NCBI GenBank assembly: GCA_002726495.1
Contig: PBTH01000021.1
Location: 1 to 45,347, forward strand
Origin: Methanobacteriota archaeon
GTDB lineage: Archaea > Thermoplasmatota > Poseidoniia > Poseidoniales > Poseidoniaceae
DNA length: 45,347 nt
Direction of reading: 5' to 3'
Part shown: positions 17,347 through 24,572 of the stretch, in pieces
Layout: each line of letters begins with the position of its first letter
How positions within the stretch are numbered: the first letter of the stretch is position 1
Notes under the pieces: model-generated
The model's database searches: none
What the model was told of the DNA's origin: nothing
The model's input: only the letters and a program-made list of their open reading frames with translations
Translations under genes and position numbers: made by a program

Positions 17347-18398
17347 AGTGGAATATAGCATGGTCTTGGCAATCAGAGGGTCGTATCGCAGCATTAACTG
17401 CTGTTGAGGGAGGATTACTGGTTAGTGCAGGTCTTCAGCTTACGATGCTCGAAGCATCCGGTGAACAACGTTGGAGTGTTGAGGTGCCGTTCAAGGTTCA
17501 TGCAGCACAAGCCTCGCAAGGAACCATTGGAATGCTTGCAGCACATGGCTTCTATTTGATGGACACAACCTCTGGAGGGATGGTTCACGAAGGAAGGAGT
17601 GCACCGGGTGGTTTTAGCGATCTTGCGCATCGTCCTGGGGGCGGATGGGTTCTTGCTGGTAGGCAAGGACAGTTGCATCTCTTCTCTCAGGAAGGACGTG
17701 GAATTCGTCGTGTTGAAACCGGGCCAATTCGGAGACTTGTTGGATGGCTTGACAGAGAGCACCTTCTGTGGCAAGACCCAGATGGATATTTGTGGTGTGG
17801 GCGGCTAACAGGAGACGATAGGAAGAGAAAATTGGAGGACCGTTCATGGAGTTGGTGTTCAGCACTTACGGAAGGGCGGCTCTTGCTTCAAAGTGGAGAC
17901 GGTGGAATTTGGGAGGGCGTGCCTCATCCGTTTGGTTGGGATCAACTCGAACATCTTGAGCACGAATCAATTGAGCCCATGGAAGCGGTACGCAGCGGAG
18001 ACGGTTGGTGGGTTTTAGGTATTGAAGGCAACCTTCATGGGCTCAGCCTACCCAATGAACAGGACGATGAGGACTCAGAGCCTTTGGGCCTACACATGGA
18101 CCTGGGAGATTTGCTTGTATTGTGCACTCCCGATGCTATGGCTACAGCGACAAGAAACGGATTGGTTAGAAAATGGTCTGCACCACACCTTTCCGAAGCA
18201 GAACGACAAGGTCGATACAAAGCAGCAGCAGAGGCAGCATTGGCTCGTAACTGGGACGAACGCCGCCAATTGTTCATCAGAGCACAGGAAGCAGAAGATC
18301 TTGGAAAGTTATCGCTTGCCATTGAGCTTTATGAATCGCTGGGAAGAACTGAGGACGCTCGTCGTTTGTTAAGTCGTCAAAAGGAGGGGGGCGAATGA
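17343..18398 (+). CDS. Beta-propeller-like protein, function unknown
   Basis: 351 residues, no signal peptide, so probably cytoplasmic. Residues about 1-285 show repeated short beta-strand blocks ending in Trp/Gly patterns, such as GGLLVSAGLQLTMLEASGEQRWSVEVPF, GGWVLAGRQGQLHLFSQEG and GWWVLGIEGNLHGLSLP. These resemble WD40/PQQ-like propeller blades. The last 65 residues are helical, with a TPR-like unit (GKLSLAIELYESLGRTEDARRLLSRQ) preceded by an Arg/Ala-rich helix. Its ATG overlaps the stop of the AAA-HTH gene (ATGA) and its own stop overlaps the next start, so the three genes should be translationally coupled. A scaffold role is inferred from fold alone. Confidence 0.65.
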   Translation: MKWNIAWSWQSEGRIAALTAVEGGLLVSAGLQLTMLEASGEQRWSVEVPFKVHAAQASQGTIGMLAAHGFYLMDTTSGGMVHEGRSAPGGFSDLAHRPGGGWVLAGRQGQLHLFSQEGRGIRRVETGPIRRLVGWLDREHLLWQDPDGYLWCGRLTGDDRKRKLEDRSWSWCSALTEGRLLLQSGDGGIWEGVPHPFGWDQLEHLEHESIEPMEAVRSGDGWWVLGIEGNLHGLSLPNEQDDEDSEPLGLHMDLGDLLVLCTPDAMATATRNGLVRKWSAPHLSEAERQGRYKAAAEAALARNWDERRQLFIRAQEAEDLGKLSLAIELYESLGRTEDARRLLSRQKEGGE

Positions 18399-18694
18399 AA
18401 GAATCTCCAGATACGCTATCAGTTGAACGTGTTGAGAAATATCTTGACATTACAAAAAGAGCACGAGCAAAGGCTACACCTTTGGTGGAGCCGCCTTCAA
18501 AAGAGGGTGAACATCTTTCCGTAATGTTGCGAATGGCTGATGATTATGCTTCGGACGCTCAACATTTCCTAAGTATCGGGGATTTGGTTCGTGCCTTTGG
18601 AGCGATAAATTATGCACATGCTTGGATTGATGCCGGCGTGAAGTTACGATGGCTGGATGGACACGGTGACGATGTCCTTTTCACCTTGCCGTAA
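18395..18694 (+). CDS. DUF357 family protein
   Basis: A 99-residue helical protein of the archaeal DUF357 family. The diagnostic part is ADDYASDAQHFLSIGDLVRAFGAINYAHAWIDAGVKLRWL, matching the YxxDAxyFxxxGDxvrAfaaisYAxgwLDAgxRLG pattern. DUF357 proteins are small helical bundles of unknown function, found almost only in Archaea. The ATG overlaps the stop of the propeller-like gene by 4 bp, with an AGGAGGGGG ribosome binding site just upstream. It is the last gene of the operon and convergent with the PIN gene 6 bp further on. Confidence 0.85.
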   Translation: MKESPDTLSVERVEKYLDITKRARAKATPLVEPPSKEGEHLSVMLRMADDYASDAQHFLSIGDLVRAFGAINYAHAWIDAGVKLRWLDGHGDDVLFTLP

Positions 18695-18700
18695 TTCTTT

Positions 18701-19087
18701 CTATAGCGATTCAAGAAGGTGAAGCCTGCTTCCTTTCCTAACTTCAATAACTGTAAGATTTTTCTTGTAAAGACGTCGCTTGAGTTCTGTGTCAACCGTT
18801 AGAGTCGCACATTGAAGTGTGCTTGCCATCTCAAAAAGAATATCATCGGTATGGGTGAGTGTTTGGTTTTCGTTGGTTTGTATTACCGCTTTCGCTTCAA
18901 GCAATGAAAGCAGCAATCGTTTGGCAGGAGAGCGCTCTGTTTCAAGTACCTTCAGTTCATCAATAACTTCGGGAATGAGAACCCATTCACAAGGTCCAAT
19001 AAGGCGTTCAATCTCATGCTCGATGTTAATTTTTGCATCAATACAAGCGACCCATCCGCAGGCGTCTATGAGCACCTGCTGCATCAT
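18701..19087 (-). CDS. PIN-domain ribonuclease-like protein (Fcf1/VapC-like)
   Basis: A 128-residue single PIN domain. The expected acidic residues are present: Asp8 in LIDACGW, Glu in VIDELK (around residue 43), Asp in HTDDIL and Asp in TVDTEL. These would coordinate the metal ions of a nuclease site. It lies 6 bp downstream of aIF2-gamma on the same strand. In many archaea a PIN protein of the Fcf1/Utp24-like group occupies this place, which favours a role in rRNA processing or translation over a toxin. No small antitoxin gene is next to it, which also argues against a VapBC pair. Confidence 0.82.
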   Translation of the reverse strand: MMQQVLIDACGWVACIDAKINIEHEIERLIGPCEWVLIPEVIDELKVLETERSPAKRLLLSLLEAKAVIQTNENQTLTHTDDILFEMASTLQCATLTVDTELKRRLYKKNLTVIEVRKGSRLHLLESL

Positions 19088-19093
19088 CTCGCC

Positions 19094-20332
19094 TCATTCT
19101 ATGGTTCCGTAGCCTATTAGGCGCCACCGTGAGCCAATTCTTCTGGAAAGAGAGATTCTCTGTCCTTTGTCTGCACAAATTGGAAGTCGGAGATCAAGAT
19201 TGGTTCGGTGTTTCTCTGCGTTACGAGTTACGCCAACCGATGTTGCTGTAGCAACATTAAGCATCAGCATCTCATTGTTGCGTAGCGGTTGAATCTTTTC
19301 AGGTACTTCACCTTCTCCGGCTACCATGTGAGACATTAGATTCACGCTGATGCTTAGAGCGTTATGGACTTCAGGGAGTTCACCTTTACGTGCCACTACT
19401 TGGCCAGAGAGGTTATCTGCAGTCGTTATTGAGGGGTCAAGCAACGTTGCCATTCCACACAACCCGCCTGCATGCATTAAATCCAGGGATTTCCCACCGC
19501 CTTGCATGCTGCTAACAACGGCTTCAATAGGTTCCCAAGTGGATTTGTTGCCTTTTTCGATTTTACGTCCTGGACCGATGATAATTTCATCTCCTTCCTT
19601 GAACTCTCCTTCAACAATACTGCCTCCAATAACTCCACCTCGTAGTTTGCCTGGTCGGGTTCCTGGCCTATTGATATCAAACGATCGGGCCACATGCATA
19701 ATTGAGCGTTTGTCCTTTGAACGGTCTGGAGTGGGTATTGTTGCCTCAATGGCCTGGATTAGAATGTCAAGGTTGACATCATGGTGTGCTGATACAGGGA
19801 TAATTGGTGCGGATTCTGCGATGGTTCCCTTGAGGAATGTTGTGATTTCCTTATGAGATTCAATGGCTCTATCCCTCGTTACGAGGTCAATTTTGTTTTG
19901 TACAATGACGATATTTTCAATTCCTGCAATCTCAAGCGCCATGAGATGTTCTCTCGTTTGCGGTTGAGGGCAACTTTCGTTTGCTGCAACCATGAGCATT
20001 GCACCATCCATAATCGAAGCACCTGTGATCATGATGGCCATAAGCGTCTCGTGACCAGGAGCATCAACGAATGAGACAACTCGCTCAAGCTCCTTTTTGA
20101 CATCTTTTGTCCCGTCAGGACGCTTTCCTGTTGCGTAATACTGGCCTTTGTCATCCTTGTAAAACGCGGTATCTGCATATCCGAGTTTTATGGAGATTCC
20201 ACGCTTTCGTTCCTCTGAGTGCGTATCAGTCCACACTCCGGAGAGTGCTTGAGTTAAGGTCGTCTTTCCATGGTCAACATGGCCAACAAGACCAATATTG
20301 ACTTCGGGTTGTGCGGGAAGCTCTCTTGCCAT
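19094..20332 (-). CDS. eif2g: Translation initiation factor aIF2 subunit gamma
   Basis: GTPase subunit of archaeal aIF2, which binds initiator Met-tRNA and delivers it to the small ribosomal subunit. The 412-residue product contains all G motifs: GHVDHGKTTL (G1, residues 17-26), DAPGHE (G3), NKID (G4) and SAH (G5). Two beta-barrel domains follow, with RPGTRPGKLRGGVIGGSI, as in e/aIF2-gamma. This pattern separates it from EF-Tu and SelB. GAGGGAAG precedes the ATG. It is in a reverse-strand run with S6e upstream and the PIN gene downstream. S6e / aIF2-gamma / PIN is a recurrent archaeal gene order. Confidence 0.97.
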   Translation of the reverse strand: MARELPAQPEVNIGLVGHVDHGKTTLTQALSGVWTDTHSEERKRGISIKLGYADTAFYKDDKGQYYATGKRPDGTKDVKKELERVVSFVDAPGHETLMAIMITGASIMDGAMLMVAANESCPQPQTREHLMALEIAGIENIVIVQNKIDLVTRDRAIESHKEITTFLKGTIAESAPIIPVSAHHDVNLDILIQAIEATIPTPDRSKDKRSIMHVARSFDINRPGTRPGKLRGGVIGGSIVEGEFKEGDEIIIGPGRKIEKGNKSTWEPIEAVVSSMQGGGKSLDLMHAGGLCGMATLLDPSITTADNLSGQVVARKGELPEVHNALSISVNLMSHMVAGEGEVPEKIQPLRNNEMLMLNVATATSVGVTRNAEKHRTNLDLRLPICADKGQRISLSRRIGSRWRLIGYGTIE

Positions 20333-20371
20333 GCTTCCCTCACTCCATTGTTACGAAATCCCTCTCGGGGT

Positions 20372-20863
20372 TCACTCCGATGCTTCCTCTGCTTCAGCGG
20401 AAAGAATGGTGTTGAGCGGCTTCTTGCCGGATTCAACAACTTTCAAATTGATTTGACGTGTATCTTGGGTGATGGTGTTGCCACGGAATGTGCGTCGTCG
20501 GCGTAGTCCGTCAGGCTTGTAACGGAATCGCTTTTTGTCTCCGCCCTTTTTCTTATGGACGACGACTTGCCCTTTGTAACCGGTTGATTGTGTTACGAGG
20601 ATGGATTGTCGGGAGCCACCCTCCAAGTCCTTTCGGAGAGGCGTTCCAGTTTTGTCAGACCCTCCGGTGATTTCAAGTTTGTAACCGGAAAGTGTTTGTT
20701 CGCCTTCTCCAACAAAGATTCCATCAACGACATCGCCGATGCGCTTTCCTAGAATTTGGGCGTGGTTGTTGCCTGTAATCTTCAATGAGTACGATTTTCC
20801 ACCGTTTTTTGGGTTGGTATCGTTGACTACTGCGATGAATTCGGATTGGTTTTTGCCGGACAT
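20372..20863 (-). CDS. rps6e: 30S ribosomal protein S6e
   Basis: Archaeal and eukaryotic small-subunit ribosomal protein. The 163-residue product shows the S6e core: SLKITGNNHAQILGKRIGDVVDGIFVG, then LSGYKLEITGGSDKTGTPLRKDLEGG, then basic KKGGDKKRFRYKPDGLRRRRTFRGNTI. An acidic tail follows, ending AEAEEASE. It is longer than the roughly 125-residue S6e of many archaea because of this C-terminal addition. A GAGGTG ribosome binding site lies 5 nt before the ATG. It lies between cdc6 and the aIF2-gamma gene on the reverse strand and is likely co-transcribed with the latter. Confidence 0.95.
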   Translation of the reverse strand: MSGKNQSEFIAVVNDTNPKNGGKSYSLKITGNNHAQILGKRIGDVVDGIFVGEGEQTLSGYKLEITGGSDKTGTPLRKDLEGGSRQSILVTQSTGYKGQVVVHKKKGGDKKRFRYKPDGLRRRRTFRGNTITQDTRQINLKVVESGKKPLNTILSAEAEEASE

Positions 20864-20936
20864 TCGAGCACCTCTACGAGATGTTCGGACTAACGACCCG
20901 TATTTAGCCCCATCGTATGGTGCATTGGCTTGGAAT

Positions 20937-22136
20937 TCATCGCAATCGCTTCGGAAGAAGTAATTCTAACCGGCTTGCAAGGTCAGCGGGGAGGTAATGA
21001 GGCATACTCAGATGCGTTGTACGACCCCTTCCGCCGGGAACCGTTGCCACCCGCGATTCAATGAGCCCCTCACTCTCGATGGCTTTGACATATTTCCACA
21101 AGGTCGTATGGCTTTTGGCGTTTTGTTCGTATTCTTCACAAACTACTGCATAAAGCCCTTCAACATCGCCCATCGTCATGGTTTCTTGGGTTTTTAATCG
21201 CCTACAGATCGCCAGCAATGCTAACATTGTCTGAGGTGGCAAATCATCCACTTGCTCAATTTTTGTTGTTGTATCAAGAGCGAGATTGTCATTGAATGCG
21301 TGGACATCTTCGATGCTGATTTTACGCTCAGAATGTGCATCTTGACGGTATTCACAACGCTCAACAGCACTGCTCAGGAGTTCAATGACCATTCGTGCAT
21401 CCCCACTTGGCGCTGCTTTCTCTGCCAAAAGCCTCATGATTGCATCGTTCCAAGTTCCAGGTACCAAAGCATCCTCTGCGCGTTGCCTAACAATTGCTTC
21501 CAATCCTTCTTTTGTGTAAGGTGGGATTCGGATATGGTTGGTTTTACCAAATTTAGAGAGAACTGCAGTTTCCAGTACATCAAGTACCTGCTCTTGACTG
21601 ATCAAAATAAGTGAAAGAGTTCCAGCGCCTTGCTGGTCTTCATCTATTCTTAGTAACTGATAGAGCAGTTCATCTCCCGAACGTCGTAGCATATGATCCA
21701 CTTCGTCAAGAACGACCACGAGGTGGGTTGATGAACGACGTAGCATCTTCCTCAAACTCAACAACAATTCACCCATAGAAAGCCCTCGGTCGGGATGGCC
21801 AGGATCCAATTGATGGAGGATACGTTGAGCGACACGCATGCTCGTAGAAGCATTCCGACAATTGACATGAGCGACCTCAATATTTCGTTTCCCTGCCAGG
21901 TGACGAACCAAATCACGACAGAAGGTTTTTGCAAGTACTGTTTTGCCGGAACCCACAGGCCCTGTAATGACTGCTCTGGAAGCCCCTTCCGGAGATGCGA
22001 TAGCAGCGAATTTAGAGGCGAGCTCTTGCTTAATTTCCTCACGGCCAACCAATTCATCAGGAAGGTGGTCATAATCCAAAACGGAAGGATTCGCAAGGAT
22101 GAAACCCGCTCCGATTCGGTCAAGATATCCGCTCAT
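20937..22136 (-). CDS. cdc6: Orc1/Cdc6 family replication initiator
   Basis: Archaeal initiator that binds origin repeats and loads the MCM helicase. The 399-residue product has the family lead-in (LPDELVGREEIKQEL), Walker A GPVGSGKT (residues 61-68), Walker B LVVVLDEVDHML, and sensor-1 LSLILISQ. A C-terminal winged helix (about residues 310-395) includes a basic GGRGRTTHLSMP wing. In Archaea these genes often lie beside an origin, and a 91 bp gap with an inverted repeat lies directly upstream. On the reverse strand it sits between dph2 and S6e, an unusual place among translation genes. A second Orc1 may exist elsewhere in the genome. Confidence 0.95.
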   Translation of the reverse strand: MSGYLDRIGAGFILANPSVLDYDHLPDELVGREEIKQELASKFAAIASPEGASRAVITGPVGSGKTVLAKTFCRDLVRHLAGKRNIEVAHVNCRNASTSMRVAQRILHQLDPGHPDRGLSMGELLLSLRKMLRRSSTHLVVVLDEVDHMLRRSGDELLYQLLRIDEDQQGAGTLSLILISQEQVLDVLETAVLSKFGKTNHIRIPPYTKEGLEAIVRQRAEDALVPGTWNDAIMRLLAEKAAPSGDARMVIELLSSAVERCEYRQDAHSERKISIEDVHAFNDNLALDTTTKIEQVDDLPPQTMLALLAICRRLKTQETMTMGDVEGLYAVVCEEYEQNAKSHTTLWKYVKAIESEGLIESRVATVPGGRGRTTHLSMPHYLPADLASRLELLLPKRLR

Positions 22137-22203
22137 AACATGGGAATGCTCATGTCAACCGTTCTAAAAGATGTGGTTCCCTTCCGCCTCTTGAATGGTG
22201 AAT

Positions 22204-22221
22204 TGTGGAGTTTTGTCCACA
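22204..22221. promoter_or_regulatory. Inverted repeat upstream of cdc6
   Basis: TGTGGA-GTTTTG-TCCACA is a perfect 6 bp inverted repeat in the gap between dph2 and cdc6. It could be an initiator or operator site upstream of cdc6. It could also be a hairpin just past the dph2 stop, but no T-tract follows on that strand. Its core TCCAC resembles part of archaeal origin boxes only loosely. A TATA-like CTTTTAGAA on the cdc6 strand lies near 22170. Confidence 0.4.
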
Positions 22222-22227
22222 TTCGTT

Positions 22228-23337
22228 TCAAGGTATTTCATCGAATTGATACCCGAGTTCCCATTTCTTTTCTCCAAGGGCAACTTCAAGTTCAAACGGC
22301 GTGATGAGTGGTTTTCTATACTTCACTGCATCATCGATGGCGATTCTCGGGCAGGCGGTGTTGACAAAGGCATCAACTGGATAAAAGTCAATCAATTCGG
22401 GCCCAACATGTTCCAAGGCGAGCAGATATCCTTTCTTGCCTTGTTTTGCAAGCATGCGCTTCATTCGCAACGCCAAGGTTCGGCGCATTTGTCCTGGTTT
22501 TTCTCCGATTAGGATACCAAATGTTTGGGCGTCTTGGACACTCATGATGAGTCCGAAGCGCTGGCGCAAGATTCGCTCAATGCGTTCGAGAGACATCTCT
22601 TCGGCGTCACCTGTATATGGATCGAGCATAGCGAGAGGTTTTCCAGTGTGAAGAACGAGCCCAATAGGGTGGAAATCTCCACTTCCCAAGAAGAGATAAT
22701 GTCCGATGCTAGGATCGTCTCCCGAATAGTTGCAACCAAGAACTTGCCCTGGGAAGGAAAGCCTTGCGCCACCGATTGGAATCGTCACATCAAAGCCTGC
22801 TTTTTCAAGACGGTCATGGAATTCCGGTAGGAGGTGCAGATGTTGGATTGAACCAACAAGTCCGAGTTTGGTATCACTTAGAGGGGCCATTCGGCCAACT
22901 GCATCCATAAATCGTTCTTGAGCCTCCTCTTCAGACAGCCCGTCATTCTGCTCTTGTTGCCTCATTCTTCGTTGGGCCATTTCACGATGTTGGTTCAGCC
23001 ATGGAAGGACCGGGGAAAGCTCGGGGTCTCCGTCGTAAGTGACGTTGATAAATTGAGTTGGCATACCTGAGTCAATGTTCATTTGAGAATGGCCCATGTG
23101 AGCTACCAGTTCAACGCCCATCAACTGCATTTTGTCATGAACCAAATCGCAAGCCCCATAGCACGGGTCTGCTGCAAGGACAACCTGTGCGCTGGTTTCA
23201 GTCTCAATGGTGTCCATCATCTCAAGGGCCTGCATTTTCAGTCCTTCGGGGACCTGAAGTGCAATTAGGCGGTTGTCATTGGTGCGAATACGCTCCATTA
23301 ACTCGTCCAATTCAAAGTCGTGGCGGTTCAGGTCCAT
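22228..23337 (-). CDS. dph2: Diphthamide synthase subunit Dph2 (3-amino-3-carboxypropyl transferase)
   Basis: Radical-SAM-like [4Fe-4S] enzyme that transfers the aminocarboxypropyl group of SAM to the conserved His of elongation factor 2, the first step of diphthamide synthesis. The three cluster cysteines are present: AADPCYGACD, VLGCNYSGD and NTACPRIAIDD. LQVPEGLK near the N-terminus is also conserved. At 369 residues it is slightly longer than usual because of a charged insert (NQHREMAQRRMRQQEQNDG). The ATG at 23337 is chosen because a GGGGAG ribosome binding site precedes it. A GTG at 23367 would add ten residues. It should act on the aEF2 of the same cell. Confidence 0.93.
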   Translation of the reverse strand: MDLNRHDFELDELMERIRTNDNRLIALQVPEGLKMQALEMMDTIETETSAQVVLAADPCYGACDLVHDKMQLMGVELVAHMGHSQMNIDSGMPTQFINVTYDGDPELSPVLPWLNQHREMAQRRMRQQEQNDGLSEEEAQERFMDAVGRMAPLSDTKLGLVGSIQHLHLLPEFHDRLEKAGFDVTIPIGGARLSFPGQVLGCNYSGDDPSIGHYLFLGSGDFHPIGLVLHTGKPLAMLDPYTGDAEEMSLERIERILRQRFGLIMSVQDAQTFGILIGEKPGQMRRTLALRMKRMLAKQGKKGYLLALEHVGPELIDFYPVDAFVNTACPRIAIDDAVKYRKPLITPFELEVALGEKKWELGYQFDEIP

Positions 23338-23391
23338 GCGTCTCCCCAAGTAGTCGGCGATGCCCACCCCTCATGAAACCACCCATCAAAT

Positions 23392-23973
23392 TCAGGAATC
23401 ATCATCCAAGAGTATGATGGTTTCTCCATCCATTCTCAATCGAACCAAAGATTGTATTGAGATGTCGGGATATAACGAGCGAAGGCGCTTCAATCCATCT
23501 CCCTTTTCAACAACTGCGATGATGTGTGATACCTCGGCACCGGCTCTACGAACCCCTTCAATGACTGCTTCAAGTGTTCCACCTGTTGAAAGCACGTCGT
23601 CAATAATTGCGATTCGTTCTCCTTCGTTGATGTCGTTGAGGTACATGGCTCCCTTAGAATACCCTGTGGATTGGTCAATTTTCACTTCCCCCTCCAGTCC
23701 ATAGGTACGTTTTCTTGCGATGACCAACGGTATTCCAGTCGCCATACTTAACGGGGCAGTTAGTGGAAGCCCCATGGCTTCAATTCCAAGCAGGAGGTCT
23801 ACCTCTGACCAGTTGATTCGAGATTGCGAAAGATGGGTAATGGCCTGAAGGATACCGGGATCCATCCTCGGCACTCCATCTGTTATCGGGTGAATGAAGT
23901 AGGGATAATCCCCTTTCCAAATGATGGGGGCTTTAGCGAGACTTTCCCGCAATCGTAGCATTGGTTCGTCCAT
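23392..23973 (-). CDS. hpt: Archaeal hypoxanthine/guanine phosphoribosyltransferase
   Basis: Purine salvage enzyme joining hypoxanthine or guanine to PRPP. The 193-residue product starts MDEPMLRLRESLAKAPIIWKG and carries YFIHPITDGVPRMDP, ARKRTYGLEGEV and YSKGAMYLNDI, which are hallmarks of the archaeal HGPRT-like group. The PRPP motif IAIIDDVLSTGGT is intact. The start is uncertain: ATG 23973 fits the family N-terminus, ATG 24009 would add 12 residues, and neither has a clear ribosome binding site. Orotate phosphoribosyltransferase is the main alternative, but the N-terminal signature argues against it. The gene lies between gcvH-like and dph2 on the reverse strand. Confidence 0.85.
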   Translation of the reverse strand: MDEPMLRLRESLAKAPIIWKGDYPYFIHPITDGVPRMDPGILQAITHLSQSRINWSEVDLLLGIEAMGLPLTAPLSMATGIPLVIARKRTYGLEGEVKIDQSTGYSKGAMYLNDINEGERIAIIDDVLSTGGTLEAVIEGVRRAGAEVSHIIAVVEKGDGLKRLRSLYPDISIQSLVRLRMDGETIILLDDDS

Positions 23974-24047
23974 GACAATACGAGTGACCGTTCGTTTATC
24001 ATCCTTCATCGTTGAAGATGACGAAATTGAATGTTCTTGTTTGTGAA

Positions 24048-24473
24048 TCAAAGTTCAGCAAGGTACTCAACGTACTCATCGGGTTCCAAGAGATTTTCCA
24101 GTACTTGCTTGTCATCCGGATTCATTTTGAGTTCGTGCGGTTCAAGTAAAATGATCCATCCGTGGTCATATGCAGAATCATTGACAAGGTCGGGGCTGAT
24201 TTCTACTTCGCCGTTAACATCTGAAATGATTCCAGCAAAGGGTGATGTAAGCGAAACTTTCTCGTCGGCTGTCCAAAGAGAGAACATACTCCCTCCTTCG
24301 TCAATTTCAGTTTCAGCTTGTGGGAGAATAACACGAAGCACATCGCCGATTTCGACTTTCATGTACTCGCTTACCCCAATCATCAATTTCTGGTCTTTCT
24401 GTTGGTACCATAGATGGTCCAACGAATATTTTCGGTTGTGTGCAATAGCAAATTCCACGATTTCCTCATCCAT
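24048..24473 (-). CDS. gcvH: GcvH-like protein with altered lipoylation site
   Basis: 141 residues with the fold and spacing of glycine cleavage H protein: YSLDHLWYQ, VGVSEYMKVEIGDVLRVILPQ-like segments, SPFAGIISDVN and PDLVNDSAYDHGWIILL. In H proteins the lipoyl-lysine lies in an ESVK motif eight residues before the Pro of SPxxG. In an ungapped alignment that position is Asp70, and the nearest lysine is Lys72, two residues later. It may therefore be lipoylated at a shifted lysine or not at all. The frame is open up to 24623, but the ATG at 24473 fits the family start and has GAGGGAAG upstream. A TATA-like box lies at 24506-24514. No gcvT or gcvP is visible nearby. Confidence 0.8.
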   Translation of the reverse strand: MDEEIVEFAIAHNRKYSLDHLWYQQKDQKLMIGVSEYMKVEIGDVLRVILPQAETEIDEGGSMFSLWTADEKVSLTSPFAGIISDVNGEVEISPDLVNDSAYDHGWIILLEPHELKMNPDDKQVLENLLEPDEYVEYLAEL

Positions 24474-24505
24474 GGTCTTCCCTCTTAGACGCGGCTCTCG
24501 TGGGT

Positions 24506-24514
24506 GGTATATGA
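24506..24514 (-). promoter_or_regulatory. TATA box of the gcvH-like gene
   Basis: On the reverse strand TCATATACC is centred about 38 bp before the ATG at 24473, leaving room for a short leader with the GAGGGAAG ribosome binding site. The call rests on spacing and AT-rich sequence only. Confidence 0.4.
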
Positions 24515-24572
24515 AGGATGAGGGAAAATGTTGCAAACAAAATAAAACAAACGGGTTAAGAAACTCGGCATC

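Noticed and set aside
18701..19087. PIN protein as a VapC toxin of a toxin-antitoxin pair.
   Set aside because: No small antitoxin ORF adjoins it; position right after aIF2-gamma matches the housekeeping Fcf1-like PIN gene of other archaea.
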